Below, one piece after another: positions 31,747 to 40,500 of a DNA stretch of 64,000 nt (the first letter of the stretch is position 1; each line of letters opens with the position of its first letter). Source of the stretch: Eutreptiella sp. 'Long Island Sound 2002'. Lineage: Eukaryota; Euglenozoa; Euglenophyceae; Eutreptiales; Eutreptiaceae. The stretch covers positions 169,887,286 through 169,951,285 of the forward strand of contig OZ038380.1 in assembly GCA_964036045.1 (NCBI GenBank), given 5' to 3'. The notes under the pieces are model-generated. The model was given only the letters and a program-made list of their open reading frames with translations. It was not told the DNA's origin and searched no databases. The position numbers were made by a program, and so were the translations under genes.

Positions 31747-34511
31747 CGCCCAACGCGCAGGAACTACTGGCCTTCATCACCCCTCAGGGGAGGGTATTCA
31801 AGTGGAAAGTCATGCCATTTGGCGTGGCTAACGCACCCGCTCTGTTCCAAGAGCTGATGAACAAGATCTTGTCCATCCTACGGAGGAGACCTAAGGTGCA
31901 GGAGCTCATATCCCGTGGGGCCCAGATGGAGGCTCACATCGACGATGTATGCCTCGGGACCAATACCCAGGAGGATCACCTAATCCTCTTGGGTGAATTC
32001 TTTGCGGTCTGCCAGGAGAACCACACTCGACTCAAGCTGGAGAAGTGTGAGTTCATGCAGGAGACCATGCAGTATTTGGGGTTTGACGTTGGCTATGGGT
32101 GGTGGACCCCAGCGGCCTCTAAGGCCAAACCCCTGATGGATGCCAAGGTACGACACGAAGACCCCAAGAAAGGACTTCATGATGTACGCAGTTTCATTGG
32201 GGCGTGCAACTTCTATCGCCGCCACATCAAGAACTTCACCTATACCAGTGCCGTTCTGACGGACTTAATCAAGAAGAGTACTACTTGGCGCTGGGGCCCA
32301 CAAGAGCAACAAGCGTTTGACGAGCTCAAAGACAAGGTAGCCAACGCTAAGTGCTTGGGCGTGCCTAGGGCACAAGGGGAGATTATCCTGGTGACCGACG
32401 CCAGCAATGTGGGCGGTGGTGGAACGTTGTTCCAATGGCAAGCACTAGAGAAGGAGGAGTTCGACTCGGCCATTTCCCAATGGGGGACGGAAGGTCTCAA
32501 CCGAGATGGAACCCTCAAGCACAGCTACCCTGACGACAAGTGGGTCCTAGTACCTCTGGGCCACTGGAACTGGAAGTGGAACCAGGCCAGGGGGAACTAC
32601 TCCACCTATGAGCAGGAATTGCTCGCGGGTATGCTGGTGCTATCCTCACAAGCACGACTGTTGGGGAGTAACCCTGTGGTCTGGCTATGCGACCAAGAAC
32701 CGGTCCGCAGTTTCCAGAAGGGCCCCCCACCTGAGAAGGCCAAGCTACGTCGCTGGTGGACCTACCTCAGTCAACTACGGCTGACGGTACACCATATCCA
32801 GGGAGTGAAGAACGAGTGTGCCGACTACATCAGCCGCAACAACTTCGACGCCCTGATTGGTGCCCGGTCTGAATCGCTGGCTAAGGAGGCGTTCAGCCGC
32901 ATGGACGTACACCTGGACCTGAACATGACCATGATACGCCCCCTGGATGGACTCCAACAAACGGAGTACCTACAGGAGTTTGGGGATATCTACCGGCGCC
33001 TGGAGAAACGCCTTGAACCCCTCCTGGTCAACCAAGACCAGTGGAAGCGGGACAAGAGCTACCTCTGGCACGAGGACCGCATCGTGGTGCCTAGTGACCG
33101 AGTCCCAGCGCTGCTGAAGTGGACCCATGAGTCCAGTGGTCATGTGGGTGCTGACCGTACCCTGAGGCTGTTCAAGCAGTGGTTCCACACTACGTGGACT
33201 GACGACCAGCTGCGGAAGACGCTCCTGCCTATCGTGGACAAGTGCCCGTGCAGGTCCTGTAAACCAGGGGATATCAGGGACAGAGGTCTCTACTCGACCC
33301 TGCCCATCCCTCACTGTGCTAACAGTGTTCTATACGTGGACTACACGGAGATGCCGAAGTTCGGGGGCTATGACTTCGCCCTCGTGGTAACCTGTGGGTT
33401 GACCAGGTTTACCAGGGTGTTCCCATGTACCAAGCACATTACCGGGGAAGAGACTATCAAGATACTCCTGGAGGAGTGGTTTTGTGTCTATGGGGCGCCC
33501 AAGGAGATCAACTCCGATGAGGACGTACGAGTACGCTCAGATACTGGCTGGTACAAGAGGGTCCTGAGGTCCCTCAATGTCCAGGTGTCTACGGGGATTC
33601 CCTACTCTCACACGAGCAACCCCCTATGTGAGCGACAGATTCGCGTCCTGAAGGAGAACGTCAGGATATGGTGCAAAACTGAACGCACCAGAGACTGGGT
33701 GAGACTACTCCCCGTCATATCCTTGATGATGAACTCCCAAGAGAGTTCAGCTACTGGCTACTCGCCACATGAGCTATTCATGGGGCGCCCGGCGTGGTTC
33801 CTACATGCCCCCTATCCAGAGGACACTCATTCTTCTGTGGGTGAATGGGTCCAAGAGCAACAAGCGAAGGTGGACAAGGCCAAGGCTATGCTCCAGAGAG
33901 TGAGGGAGCGTCAGTGGAACAAGAAGAACAAGCACCGAGTACCGGCCACCTACCAAGAGGGGGACTGGGTGCTGGTGCACCACAGTCGACTACCCGCCTG
34001 GCCTCGCTCTACCAGCGATGACCCATACTTCGGGCCGTACAAGATTCTATCTGTGGATGGTCACCGTATCACGGTGCGGTGTTCTCCCCGTCTAGGGGGG
34101 ACCCTGGTGTGCGCCGCTCAACACCTGAAGCGCTACCATGATCCTGAAGACCTCTGTGGGGAGGAGTGGGAGCTGAACGACGAGGAAATCGCCGCTCTGG
34201 ACCTACAAGGGGCTGCCAGCCCTATGGAAGTTGAAGGTGAACTCCCCGACATGAACGCCGAGGAGATGGCTAAGGAGGGCTTCTACCTGGTGAAGTCTGT
34301 CCTACGCCACCGCTATCGCCAGGGTTGGCGCTTCCTCACCCTCTGGGAAGGGTTTGGAGTCGAAGAGGCCACCTGGGAGGCCTTCTCTGCATTTGTTCTA
34401 CCGGAGGGACGCCTAAACTCAGTTCTGGTTGACTACTTGTCCCAGAACAACCTTGGTGAGTTGCTGAGGCTCGCTGAGACGCTTGCCTCCAAGACTAAAG
34501 CTAGGGACTGA
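31737..34511 (+). CDS. Gypsy B Pol, second part: RT, RNase H, integrase, chromodomain
   Basis: This continues the RT in another frame after the one-base deletion. RT: KVMPFGVANAPALFQ, catalytic AHIDDVCLG, YLGFDVGYGWW. RNase H: ILVTDASNVGGG, YEQELLAGM, WLCDQEP, HHIQGVKNECADYISR. Integrase: zinc-binding HESSGH...CPCRSC, then first Asp in LYVDYTEMP, second in INSDEDVRV, Glu in PLCERQIRVL. A GPY module has DPYFGPYKIL. The C-terminal chromodomain has YLVKSVLRHRYRQGWRFLTLWEGF and EATWEAFSAF. The first residues of the open frame are not a true start. Confidence 0.93.
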   Translation: MDLTPNAQELLAFITPQGRVFKWKVMPFGVANAPALFQELMNKILSILRRRPKVQELISRGAQMEAHIDDVCLGTNTQEDHLILLGEFFAVCQENHTRLKLEKCEFMQETMQYLGFDVGYGWWTPAASKAKPLMDAKVRHEDPKKGLHDVRSFIGACNFYRRHIKNFTYTSAVLTDLIKKSTTWRWGPQEQQAFDELKDKVANAKCLGVPRAQGEIILVTDASNVGGGGTLFQWQALEKEEFDSAISQWGTEGLNRDGTLKHSYPDDKWVLVPLGHWNWKWNQARGNYSTYEQELLAGMLVLSSQARLLGSNPVVWLCDQEPVRSFQKGPPPEKAKLRRWWTYLSQLRLTVHHIQGVKNECADYISRNNFDALIGARSESLAKEAFSRMDVHLDLNMTMIRPLDGLQQTEYLQEFGDIYRRLEKRLEPLLVNQDQWKRDKSYLWHEDRIVVPSDRVPALLKWTHESSGHVGADRTLRLFKQWFHTTWTDDQLRKTLLPIVDKCPCRSCKPGDIRDRGLYSTLPIPHCANSVLYVDYTEMPKFGGYDFALVVTCGLTRFTRVFPCTKHITGEETIKILLEEWFCVYGAPKEINSDEDVRVRSDTGWYKRVLRSLNVQVSTGIPYSHTSNPLCERQIRVLKENVRIWCKTERTRDWVRLLPVISLMMNSQESSATGYSPHELFMGRPAWFLHAPYPEDTHSSVGEWVQEQQAKVDKAKAMLQRVRERQWNKKNKHRVPATYQEGDWVLVHHSRLPAWPRSTSDDPYFGPYKILSVDGHRITVRCSPRLGGTLVCAAQHLKRYHDPEDLCGEEWELNDEEIAALDLQGAASPMEVEGELPDMNAEEMAKEGFYLVKSVLRHRYRQGWRFLTLWEGFGVEEATWEAFSAFVLPEGRLNSVLVDYLSQNNLGELLRLAETLASKTKARD

Positions 34512-35323
34512 ACCTTACCCTTACCTGCCAAAGCGTATGTGTGAGTGTGCTAGTCCTAAGGTCCTGAGAGCAAGCCGCAGAAGTGGTGTCCTAAGTATAC
34601 CCAAGTCTGCGCCCTTGCTAAACCTGGAGGGTTGGCTTATTGATGCCACGGGGTACGCCCCGGGTCTCCCCTCCCCTATGCGCCCAGTTTCTGTGCTGGC
34701 GCAAAACCTTGGGGGAATACCCAGCGTGTTAATCCAGGTATTGTTTTCCCTACCTACCTGTCTACTACAGGGAGGGGTGGCCAAAAGCTATGAAGGCATG
34801 CAAAACGCCTGTTTGCTATGTGGCCAAAACACTGACCTAACCACTGTCACAGTCCACCAACCCAGCTAAAATTGCAGGAAAAGGGTGGGACAGTGACACG
34901 CCCCCTACAGGTCCTACACACCCTACAATGGCACCATCCTGGTGGGCGAGCACTGGGCAACTGGCTCTAGCCCCCACTCAGGACTACCACTCCTACACGC
35001 ACACTCTACTTGGCGTTGCGAAGAGGAAGGTCTCAAGGGTCCTAGCGACCCACCTGTGAAATGACAAGAGAACACAGCGCTGCTAAGCAACTGTGGCCTC
35101 ACAGGGGACGCCACAACGCGTTTCCCCTGCAAGGGCTTGGAGGGAAGGAGTGCTCTCGTGTGCAAGGCGCAGATGTCGATGAAGTCGGACTCCCTGCTCT
35201 GCCACAGGCGGAGCGGAGTTACTTGTTTGTGTGATCTGCGCCCCTGTTTAGCAGGGCATAAAAAAAATGCTGCTGCACCACTCACCCTACCTGCCCACCT
35301 GTAAAACAAAGGCAAATGAAAGG

Positions 35324-35405
35324 GCGTTTGCGGCGGAGGAACCAAGGCACACTCCAGGTATTATACCCTTCTCAGTGTGCCCTATAATACGCTGTCCGCA
35401 AACAC
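35324..35405 (+). ncRNA. Gypsy B 3' UTR nested-stem RNA structure
   Basis: The outer stem pairs 35324-35333 (GCGTTTGCGG) with 35396-35405 with one C-A mismatch. The inner stem GTATTATA (35358-35365) pairs with TATAATAC (35383-35390). The outer stem sequence is unrelated to that of gypsy A, yet it has the same position and length. Confidence 0.65.
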
Positions 35406-35448
35406 GCTGCATGGAGCAGCTACCCTTGTCAAGCAAGCAAGCGTTAAG

Positions 35449-35488
35449 GGACTCCTCGGGTTCTCTTAAAGAACGTACCGAGGAGCCC
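35449..35488 (+). ncRNA. Gypsy B 3' UTR covarying hairpin
   Basis: 35449-35459 pairs with 35478-35488 (A-C mismatch at pair three). There is a GTA bulge, then 35460-35464 pairs with 35470-35474 over a CTTAA loop. The geometry is identical to 24446-24485 with compensated substitutions. Confidence 0.75.
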
Positions 35489-36776
35489 ATGGGTAGCCTA
35501 AACAAGGTTTACCGTGCGCACTTCGCGTGGCCTACCCTTTAATGCGTGTGTGCATGCACGAGTATGCGACAAGAACGTGGGCAAACCTGCCCATCCACGC
35601 GTAAATCTTGACTCCACCAGGGGGTGGCCCCGCCTGGGCGTACCTACCTTACCTACCGCTGGGAAGTGAAGCAAGGTGAGAGTACAAAAGGGGCGCACGC
35701 GAAGAACGTTGCTATGCACTTGTGTGTATGACTAATCACCCTGATCTGACCGCTAATCATCTGCAATCTTTCTAATCAATCCCTCTACCGCGTCCTATCG
35801 TGGTTATCGTTGTTAGCGCTGCTACACGACTCGTTCACGGAGACACGAGACGAGCAATGTGTATGCGGCATGCGAAACAAGCATACCTGTAGTTTATACC
35901 TGATTCATTGAAGTCTTTTCGATTGATTCTCGAATTCTTGAATTTTTGAAGCTTCTATTAGTGTGGGTGGAATCTGTATGTTTGTTTATTAATGTGTGTC
36001 TCGTCATTTTCAAGACTACGTGATACATACGTTTATAATTCCATTATTTTTCCATTTTCCGGCGCTTCGCTAGGAGCCGCTCCTGCGCGCCGCCATTTTA
36101 TGCGTATGAATTTCTGGATTTAAAAAATCCAGAGATGACTATAATTTCTATAAAAATGTGCTTCTAATGCACAATTGGATTCTGCTCAGGTGTGTCGTTT
36201 CAGAAAAATTCTACGCCGTCATTTGACGGATTTTGGTGTCGTCGCTTCGTTTTTGCGTGGATTCGTCCATATGCCTCCCATTCCTGCCTCTGCAGATACC
36301 CACGCGCAGCCTCGCTGAGTAGGCCGTGTTCGGGCCGAAACGCAGGTGCCTGGAGAGACTGAGCAGAACCAAGACCCCACCAAGGGGCAAATTTAATTTT
36401 CTTTCGACTCCCTTCGCCCTAAGACAGGTCACAGGTCGCCAGCAGGTTTACGAGAACCCATGCGAGCGTGTATAATGTGTCTTGCGTTTGGGTTGTGTCG
36501 ACGCTGCGTCTTGGAGGGAGGGATGCATATGCACATGTTTGGCATGCTCCCAATCTAATCCAACCAAGCCACAGGAGCCCCGGCAGCGCCAAGAGCGCTG
36601 AGTCTTCTGTAGGAAACTGTACAATCAGAGCAGCAAAAGGACGCCAGCCATGGTGAGCGCCCATTTTTCAGTGTGAGGGAGACTGTAGGTATTTTAAAGT
36701 AGATGTGGAAACCAAGGAAAGGCCAAGAAAAATTCCCTTTTTCCTAAAATGCGACAGTGGTGGCCACCACAGCACA

Positions 36777-36783
36777 AGGGGGG
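36777..36783 (+). promoter_or_regulatory. Gypsy B polypurine tract
   Basis: A purine run AAGGGGGG lies directly before the 3' LTR start AGTAAG, matching the tract before the gypsy A LTR. Confidence 0.8.
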
Positions 36784-37581
36784 AGTAAGAAAAAGTGCTT
36801 TTCCATTGCTTTGGGACATACTCTAGTTGTATTAGAGATGTACTGAGCATCCATGCATTTTTATCTTAGTATTGGTCCAGCCAAAGGTGGTGAGAACACA
36901 TTTTGACCTATGGAACCAAACACCCAATCAGGATATGGAGTGGACCCCTTAATCCCCTTTCAATCAGAAGTAAAACATCTTTTCCTGAGTTGACTGAGCA
37001 CTGACATACCTAAAGTAGAGCCTATGAATTCATCTATGTTTTTCCATGAATACTTATCTGCCCTAGTGGTATGCACCATAGGGGGCTAGGCACCTCTTTT
37101 TGAGAGGTCCTGGGTTCAATTCCTGGTCAGCCCAGCTAAGTAGGAAGATCCCATGTGACATGGCAGTGACCTCATCGCCACATACCATGCCACCTCAGCA
37201 CATATGGGACCCAAAACAAAGAGTGCACATCTCCTAAGATGGCACTATGGAGAGAGAGTGATCCTGTGGCAGTTTTCTAACTCTTTTCCTAAAGCATTTC
37301 AGCTATCTTTGTGAATATGCATTCATTTGTATCCTGAGTTGCAGTTTCTGTGAATATCTAATCATCTTTCACTGTTTACACTGCAGCCCTTCATGCTTTG
37401 ATCCTGAATTACCTTCTCCTTGCATACTATTGGCTTGGGCTATCCTGGATTGAGTTGGCTTTACTGTATTTCAACAAACAAAAGCTTTTCATCATCCAAA
37501 ACCAGCAGCAGGACACCCTACAGCAACAACAAGCAGCAGGAGAAGCAAAAACACAGTGCTGAAAACACTATAAACTTTTCT
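36784..37581 (+). repeat. Gypsy B 3' LTR
   Basis: This is nearly identical to 26185-26983 and is preceded by the polypurine tract. Confidence 0.95.
37085..37136 (+). other. tRNA-like fold in gypsy B 3' LTR
   Basis: This is the same fold as at 26487-26538. One acceptor base differs (GCCCAGC), giving an A-C mismatch. Confidence 0.5.
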
Positions 37582-37586
37582 TTTCC
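37582..37586. repeat. TTTCC target duplication, right of gypsy B
   Basis: TTTCC follows the LTR end CTTTTCT and is matched at 26180-26184. Confidence 0.85.
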
Positions 37587-37951
37587 TGTGTCTGGCCTAA
37601 CTCCTATGCCCCAGATTCCTAACCAGCTCCATTTCATCCAAAAGAGTGCACATGAAGTGCTTGGTGCTATCTTGGAGGCCTGAGTCATGCCAGTTTTCAC
37701 TTAAAATCATTTATTTTGTTTATAAAACCATTTGAGTTGCATATTTGATGGCTCATTTGTCTATATGCAGCCCCTCTTTGCTTACAATGCTTTGATTTGG
37801 AAGAATACTATCACAATTCTGACTTTGATCCTGTTTGTGGTGTTCCTTGTTCGTCGACTTTACCTTTTTGCAGTTTTGGGGAAACATCTTTTGAAAGGCA
37901 ATCAAGGTTTTCCATATCAACAACAAGCAAGGGACATCAGAAACTCTTTCT
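37587..37951 (+). repeat. Gypsy A 3' LTR, right half
   Basis: This follows the right TTTCC duplication. Phrases such as GCAGCCC...TGCTTTGAT and CAACAACAAGCA, and the end AAACTCTTTCT, parallel the last 200 bp of the gypsy B LTR in the same order. It abuts LINE coding sequence at 37952. Confidence 0.7.
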
Positions 37952-39161
37952 CCCCCTTTTTATAAAGCAAGAATACTTGCGATTCAGTGAAATTTGGTGG
38001 CATTGTGTGAGTTAAGCTGAAATTGGTAGCGAATAAGAACCACTTGCGTACATACTCAGGGGAGAGGAAGATCATGTATAGGTTGGAGCCATCCGTGCCC
38101 CCTCGTTTGGACGGCTTGGACCTTTTCAGGATCTCAATGAGTCTCTGTTCCTCCAAAGGCGGCAGTTGAGAGCTGCGAACATGATAAGAGCAAGTAGGGA
38201 GGTGCTGTAACAGAGAGGTCAGTAATTTTTGGTCTGGCTCGAAAGATGGATCGCCCCCCAAATGCTGAAGTGTATTACAAAATGCCTTGGAAATGGATGC
38301 CGGTGAAGTGTGTATTGTGTTGTTGGCTGGTTCTGTGACGGCGGTGAACGTGGAAGGCTGTGGCCGTAGTGTCTCGGCCAATGTCCTTTTTATGGCAGTT
38401 CCCGCCAGTAATGCCCTATGCAGTTTGTTGCGCTGGGCTTTCTGAATGTCTGCACTCCATTCAGAGACCAGCTTTTCAAGCTCACGCATAGACTTGGCAA
38501 AATTGGGGTGGTCAGGCGAAGAAATGGAGCGTGCTAATTTACTGAACTTCTTTTCCTCTTTCGTGGTGCGGTGCACAGGGATTCTGGTGATGTGGTGGTA
38601 GGCCATGGAGATCTCTGAAGTGATGAATGTGGTTAGCGAAAAAACCTCATCCTGAGAAAGGTGTTCAGTTGACGGCTGAATGGCCTTGAGCCATTTGTTC
38701 AAAGGAGAAAGAAAATGCTCGAACTGGGGATTTTCCTCTTGGCTGAGCTGCCGAAAAAGAGGTGCTGGCTGTGAGTGTGTAGCAAGTGAGGGTATGACTG
38801 GTGCTGAGCATGTAATGAACGCTGGGTGGTGGTCTGAAAAAAAATTTGAAGTCTCGATGTCGGTGTCCAGAATGGGGTGGGTTGATGTAATTTGGGGGGA
38901 GGCGAAAATGTAGTCAAGTCTGGCTTGATTCTGGTGGTTGGTGGACCAGTATCTGGAACATTTTTTGAGATGGGGGTGTTTGTCAGGAAACGTGTCATGT
39001 AATGCTGGTGGCTGTTTGTTGACTTTTTTTGAAAGCCATGGCTGTATTGTGGCCGCTGTGTGTGTATTTGGACCTGGGTCCTGAAGAACTTTTTTCTTGT
39101 ATATGGACCCCCTAACCAATGGCGGGGGTCCCGGGTCCCAACTCCAGGTACCCTCAGTCAC
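37952..39161 (-). pseudogene. Truncated second LINE: endonuclease end and RT start
   Basis: One open minus-strand frame holds the C-terminal endonuclease motifs CSRYWSTNHQNQARLDYIFAS and SDHHPAFI (intact SDH). A linker follows, then the RT approach with ISKAFCNTLQHLGG, LKRSKPSKRGGTDGSNLYMI, LTHTMPPNFTESQVFLLYKKG. It stops where the gypsy A LTR begins (37951), inside the RT, so gypsy A seems to have inserted into this LINE. The N-terminal endonuclease is missing. It belongs to a different lineage from the 15-kb LINE: lower GC and a distinct sequence. Confidence 0.8.
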
Positions 39162-39189
39162 CCCCCCCCTATATGGCCCCTCGCCAATG

Positions 39190-39640
39190 AGGACTTAGCC
39201 GCTTTCACGCTGGATAGGCTGTTTAGTGGCACATGAAGGTTTTTTGAAATTCGCTTTTTAATGACTGCCTTCCGTTGCCCCTAGGATTGGTTTCGGTGAT
39301 CATTTGGTGACAATACGGGTACTTGAGCACCCATGGGGACCCACGTAGTGGCTGCTAGGCGTATGTAGCCCGTGCCATGGGCCCTCCGAAAGCTTCAAAA
39401 TTTGCTGTTGCGTAGGCTGTTTAGTGACGCTTGAAAGTTTTTCACATTTCCACTTTTTCCGAAACCCTTCTGTTGCCCCTAGGATGGGTTTGAGTGATCA
39501 TTTGGTGACAATGCGGGTGCTTGAGCACCCATGGGGGCCCATGTAGTGGCCACCAGGCCCATCTAGCCCGAGCCATGGGCCCCCCAAAAGGTTCAAAATT
39601 GCTGTTTGTAGGTGGTTCAATGGCACTTGGGGTGTGCACA
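39190..39640. repeat. About 201-bp tandem repeat
   Basis: The phrase CCTAGGATxGGTTT...TGATCATTTGGTGACAAT recurs at about 39280 and 39480. The flanking GTAGGCTGTTTAGTG recurs at about 39215 and 39413, with a third partial unit near 39613. Copies are diverged. No gene is seen here. Confidence 0.75.
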
Positions 39641-40250
39641 AACTGCTCAAGCAGTTTTCCACCCTCTGCAGGTCAAAAATGGAAAATTTTGCAATTTTTT
39701 TTTGATATTATGACCACTTACAATGATGGAATATGCTATGTAGGGCATGTCTTAGACCCTCTTTGTGTGCTTCTCACCCTATTTGGGTGTGGGGGGGGGG
39801 GGGTGGCTCCAAAGGGGTCTGGGGTACAACCTGCTCATGCAGTTTTCCCGCCTCAGCAGCAGAAAAATGAAAATTTTGCGAAACTGATTTTTTTGATACT
39901 TTGGCCATCCAAAACGATCAAATATCCTATGTAAAGCATCTTTTAGCCCCCTTTTATGTGTTTTTCACCGGATGTGGTGTGTGTGTGTGTGGGGGGGGGG
40001 GGCTCCCAAGGGGTCTAGGGTACAACCTGCTTATGCAGTTTCCCCGCCTCAGCAGCTCAAAAATGGAAATTTCCGAAACTGTTTTTTTGATACTTTGACC
40101 ATCCAAAACGATCAAATATCCCATGTGAAGCATGTTTTAGCCCCTCTTTATGCGTTTTTCACACTATTTGGGTGTTGGGGGTGGGATGGCTCCCAAGGGG
40201 TTTAGGGCAGAACCTGCTTATGCAATTTTCCGGCCTCAGCTGCTCAAGAA
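39640..40250. repeat. About 193-bp satellite, cluster 1
   Basis: TATGTAAAGC-type phrases lie at 39736, 39929 and 40122, giving a period near 193 bp. Each unit has a long G run after TTTGGGTGT, then ACCTGCTTATGCAG and CGGCCTCAGC. The same unit forms a second cluster at 42930-43400. Confidence 0.85.
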
Positions 40251-40254
40251 TGGT

Positions 40255-40500
40255 TGTCCCTCTCCCCTCTTTGAGGTGCCTTGCCGAACGCAATAGAATT
40301 TTTTTCATATCAACAGACTTCATTTCTCGTTGCCCCAGCGCTGTGACAATTTCTGATACTGCATGAGCAGATGGCAGGTTACAGGTGAGTTTCAAGTATA
40401 CGTCCCGCCACCCCGGGTGGTATGCGGCCCAGGTACCGCACGGGACAACATATGTTGTACTTACACTGTCATTACTGATCCGGCCCGTCTGGCCGAGCAC
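40255..40500 (-). other. Possible minus-strand exon, unrecognised
   Basis: A minus-strand stretch reads TTYVVPCGTWAAYHPGWRDVYLKL and then SEIVTALGQREMKSVDMKKI with protein-like composition, unlike the repeats on either side. No splice partner, start or domain was identified. Confidence 0.2.

Larger units (their letters stand above)
34512..36776 (+). other. Gypsy B 3' UTR
   Basis: This noncoding tail of about 2.3 kb aligns with 23555-24800 of gypsy A through about 35700 and holds the structured RNA at 35324-35488. The last kilobase (35700-36776) shows no recognised feature and no shared ORF. Confidence 0.7.
26185..37581 (+). mobile_element. Gypsy B: near-intact Ty3/gypsy chromovirus
   Basis: This 11,397-bp element has 799/798-bp LTRs that differ at only a few bases, a 5-bp TTTCC target duplication, a PBS, gag, pol with protease, RT, RNase H, integrase and chromodomain, a structured 3' UTR and a polypurine tract. 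It sits inside the 3' LTR of gypsy A. The high LTR identity implies a recent insertion. One base is missing in the RT, so this copy is probably not autonomous. LTR ends are AG...CT rather than TG...CA. Confidence 0.95.
2690..37951 (+). mobile_element. Gypsy A: decayed Ty3/gypsy chromovirus, interrupted
   Basis: This 5'-truncated gypsy element is read in pieces: pol at 2713-5396, integrase at 20834-21907, chromodomain end at 22994-23207, 3' UTR at 23208-25801, polypurine tract at 25802-25808, then the 3' LTR as 25809-26184 plus 37587-37951. Between the pieces lie a LINE (5397-20821), element Z (21908-22993) and gypsy B (26185-37581). The pieces join in frame at each insertion, and target duplications flank the inserts, so the order of events is clear. 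Proteins align along their whole length with gypsy B. Several stops and a frameshift show it is inactive. Its right end abuts a LINE reverse transcriptase frame at 37952. Confidence 0.85.
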
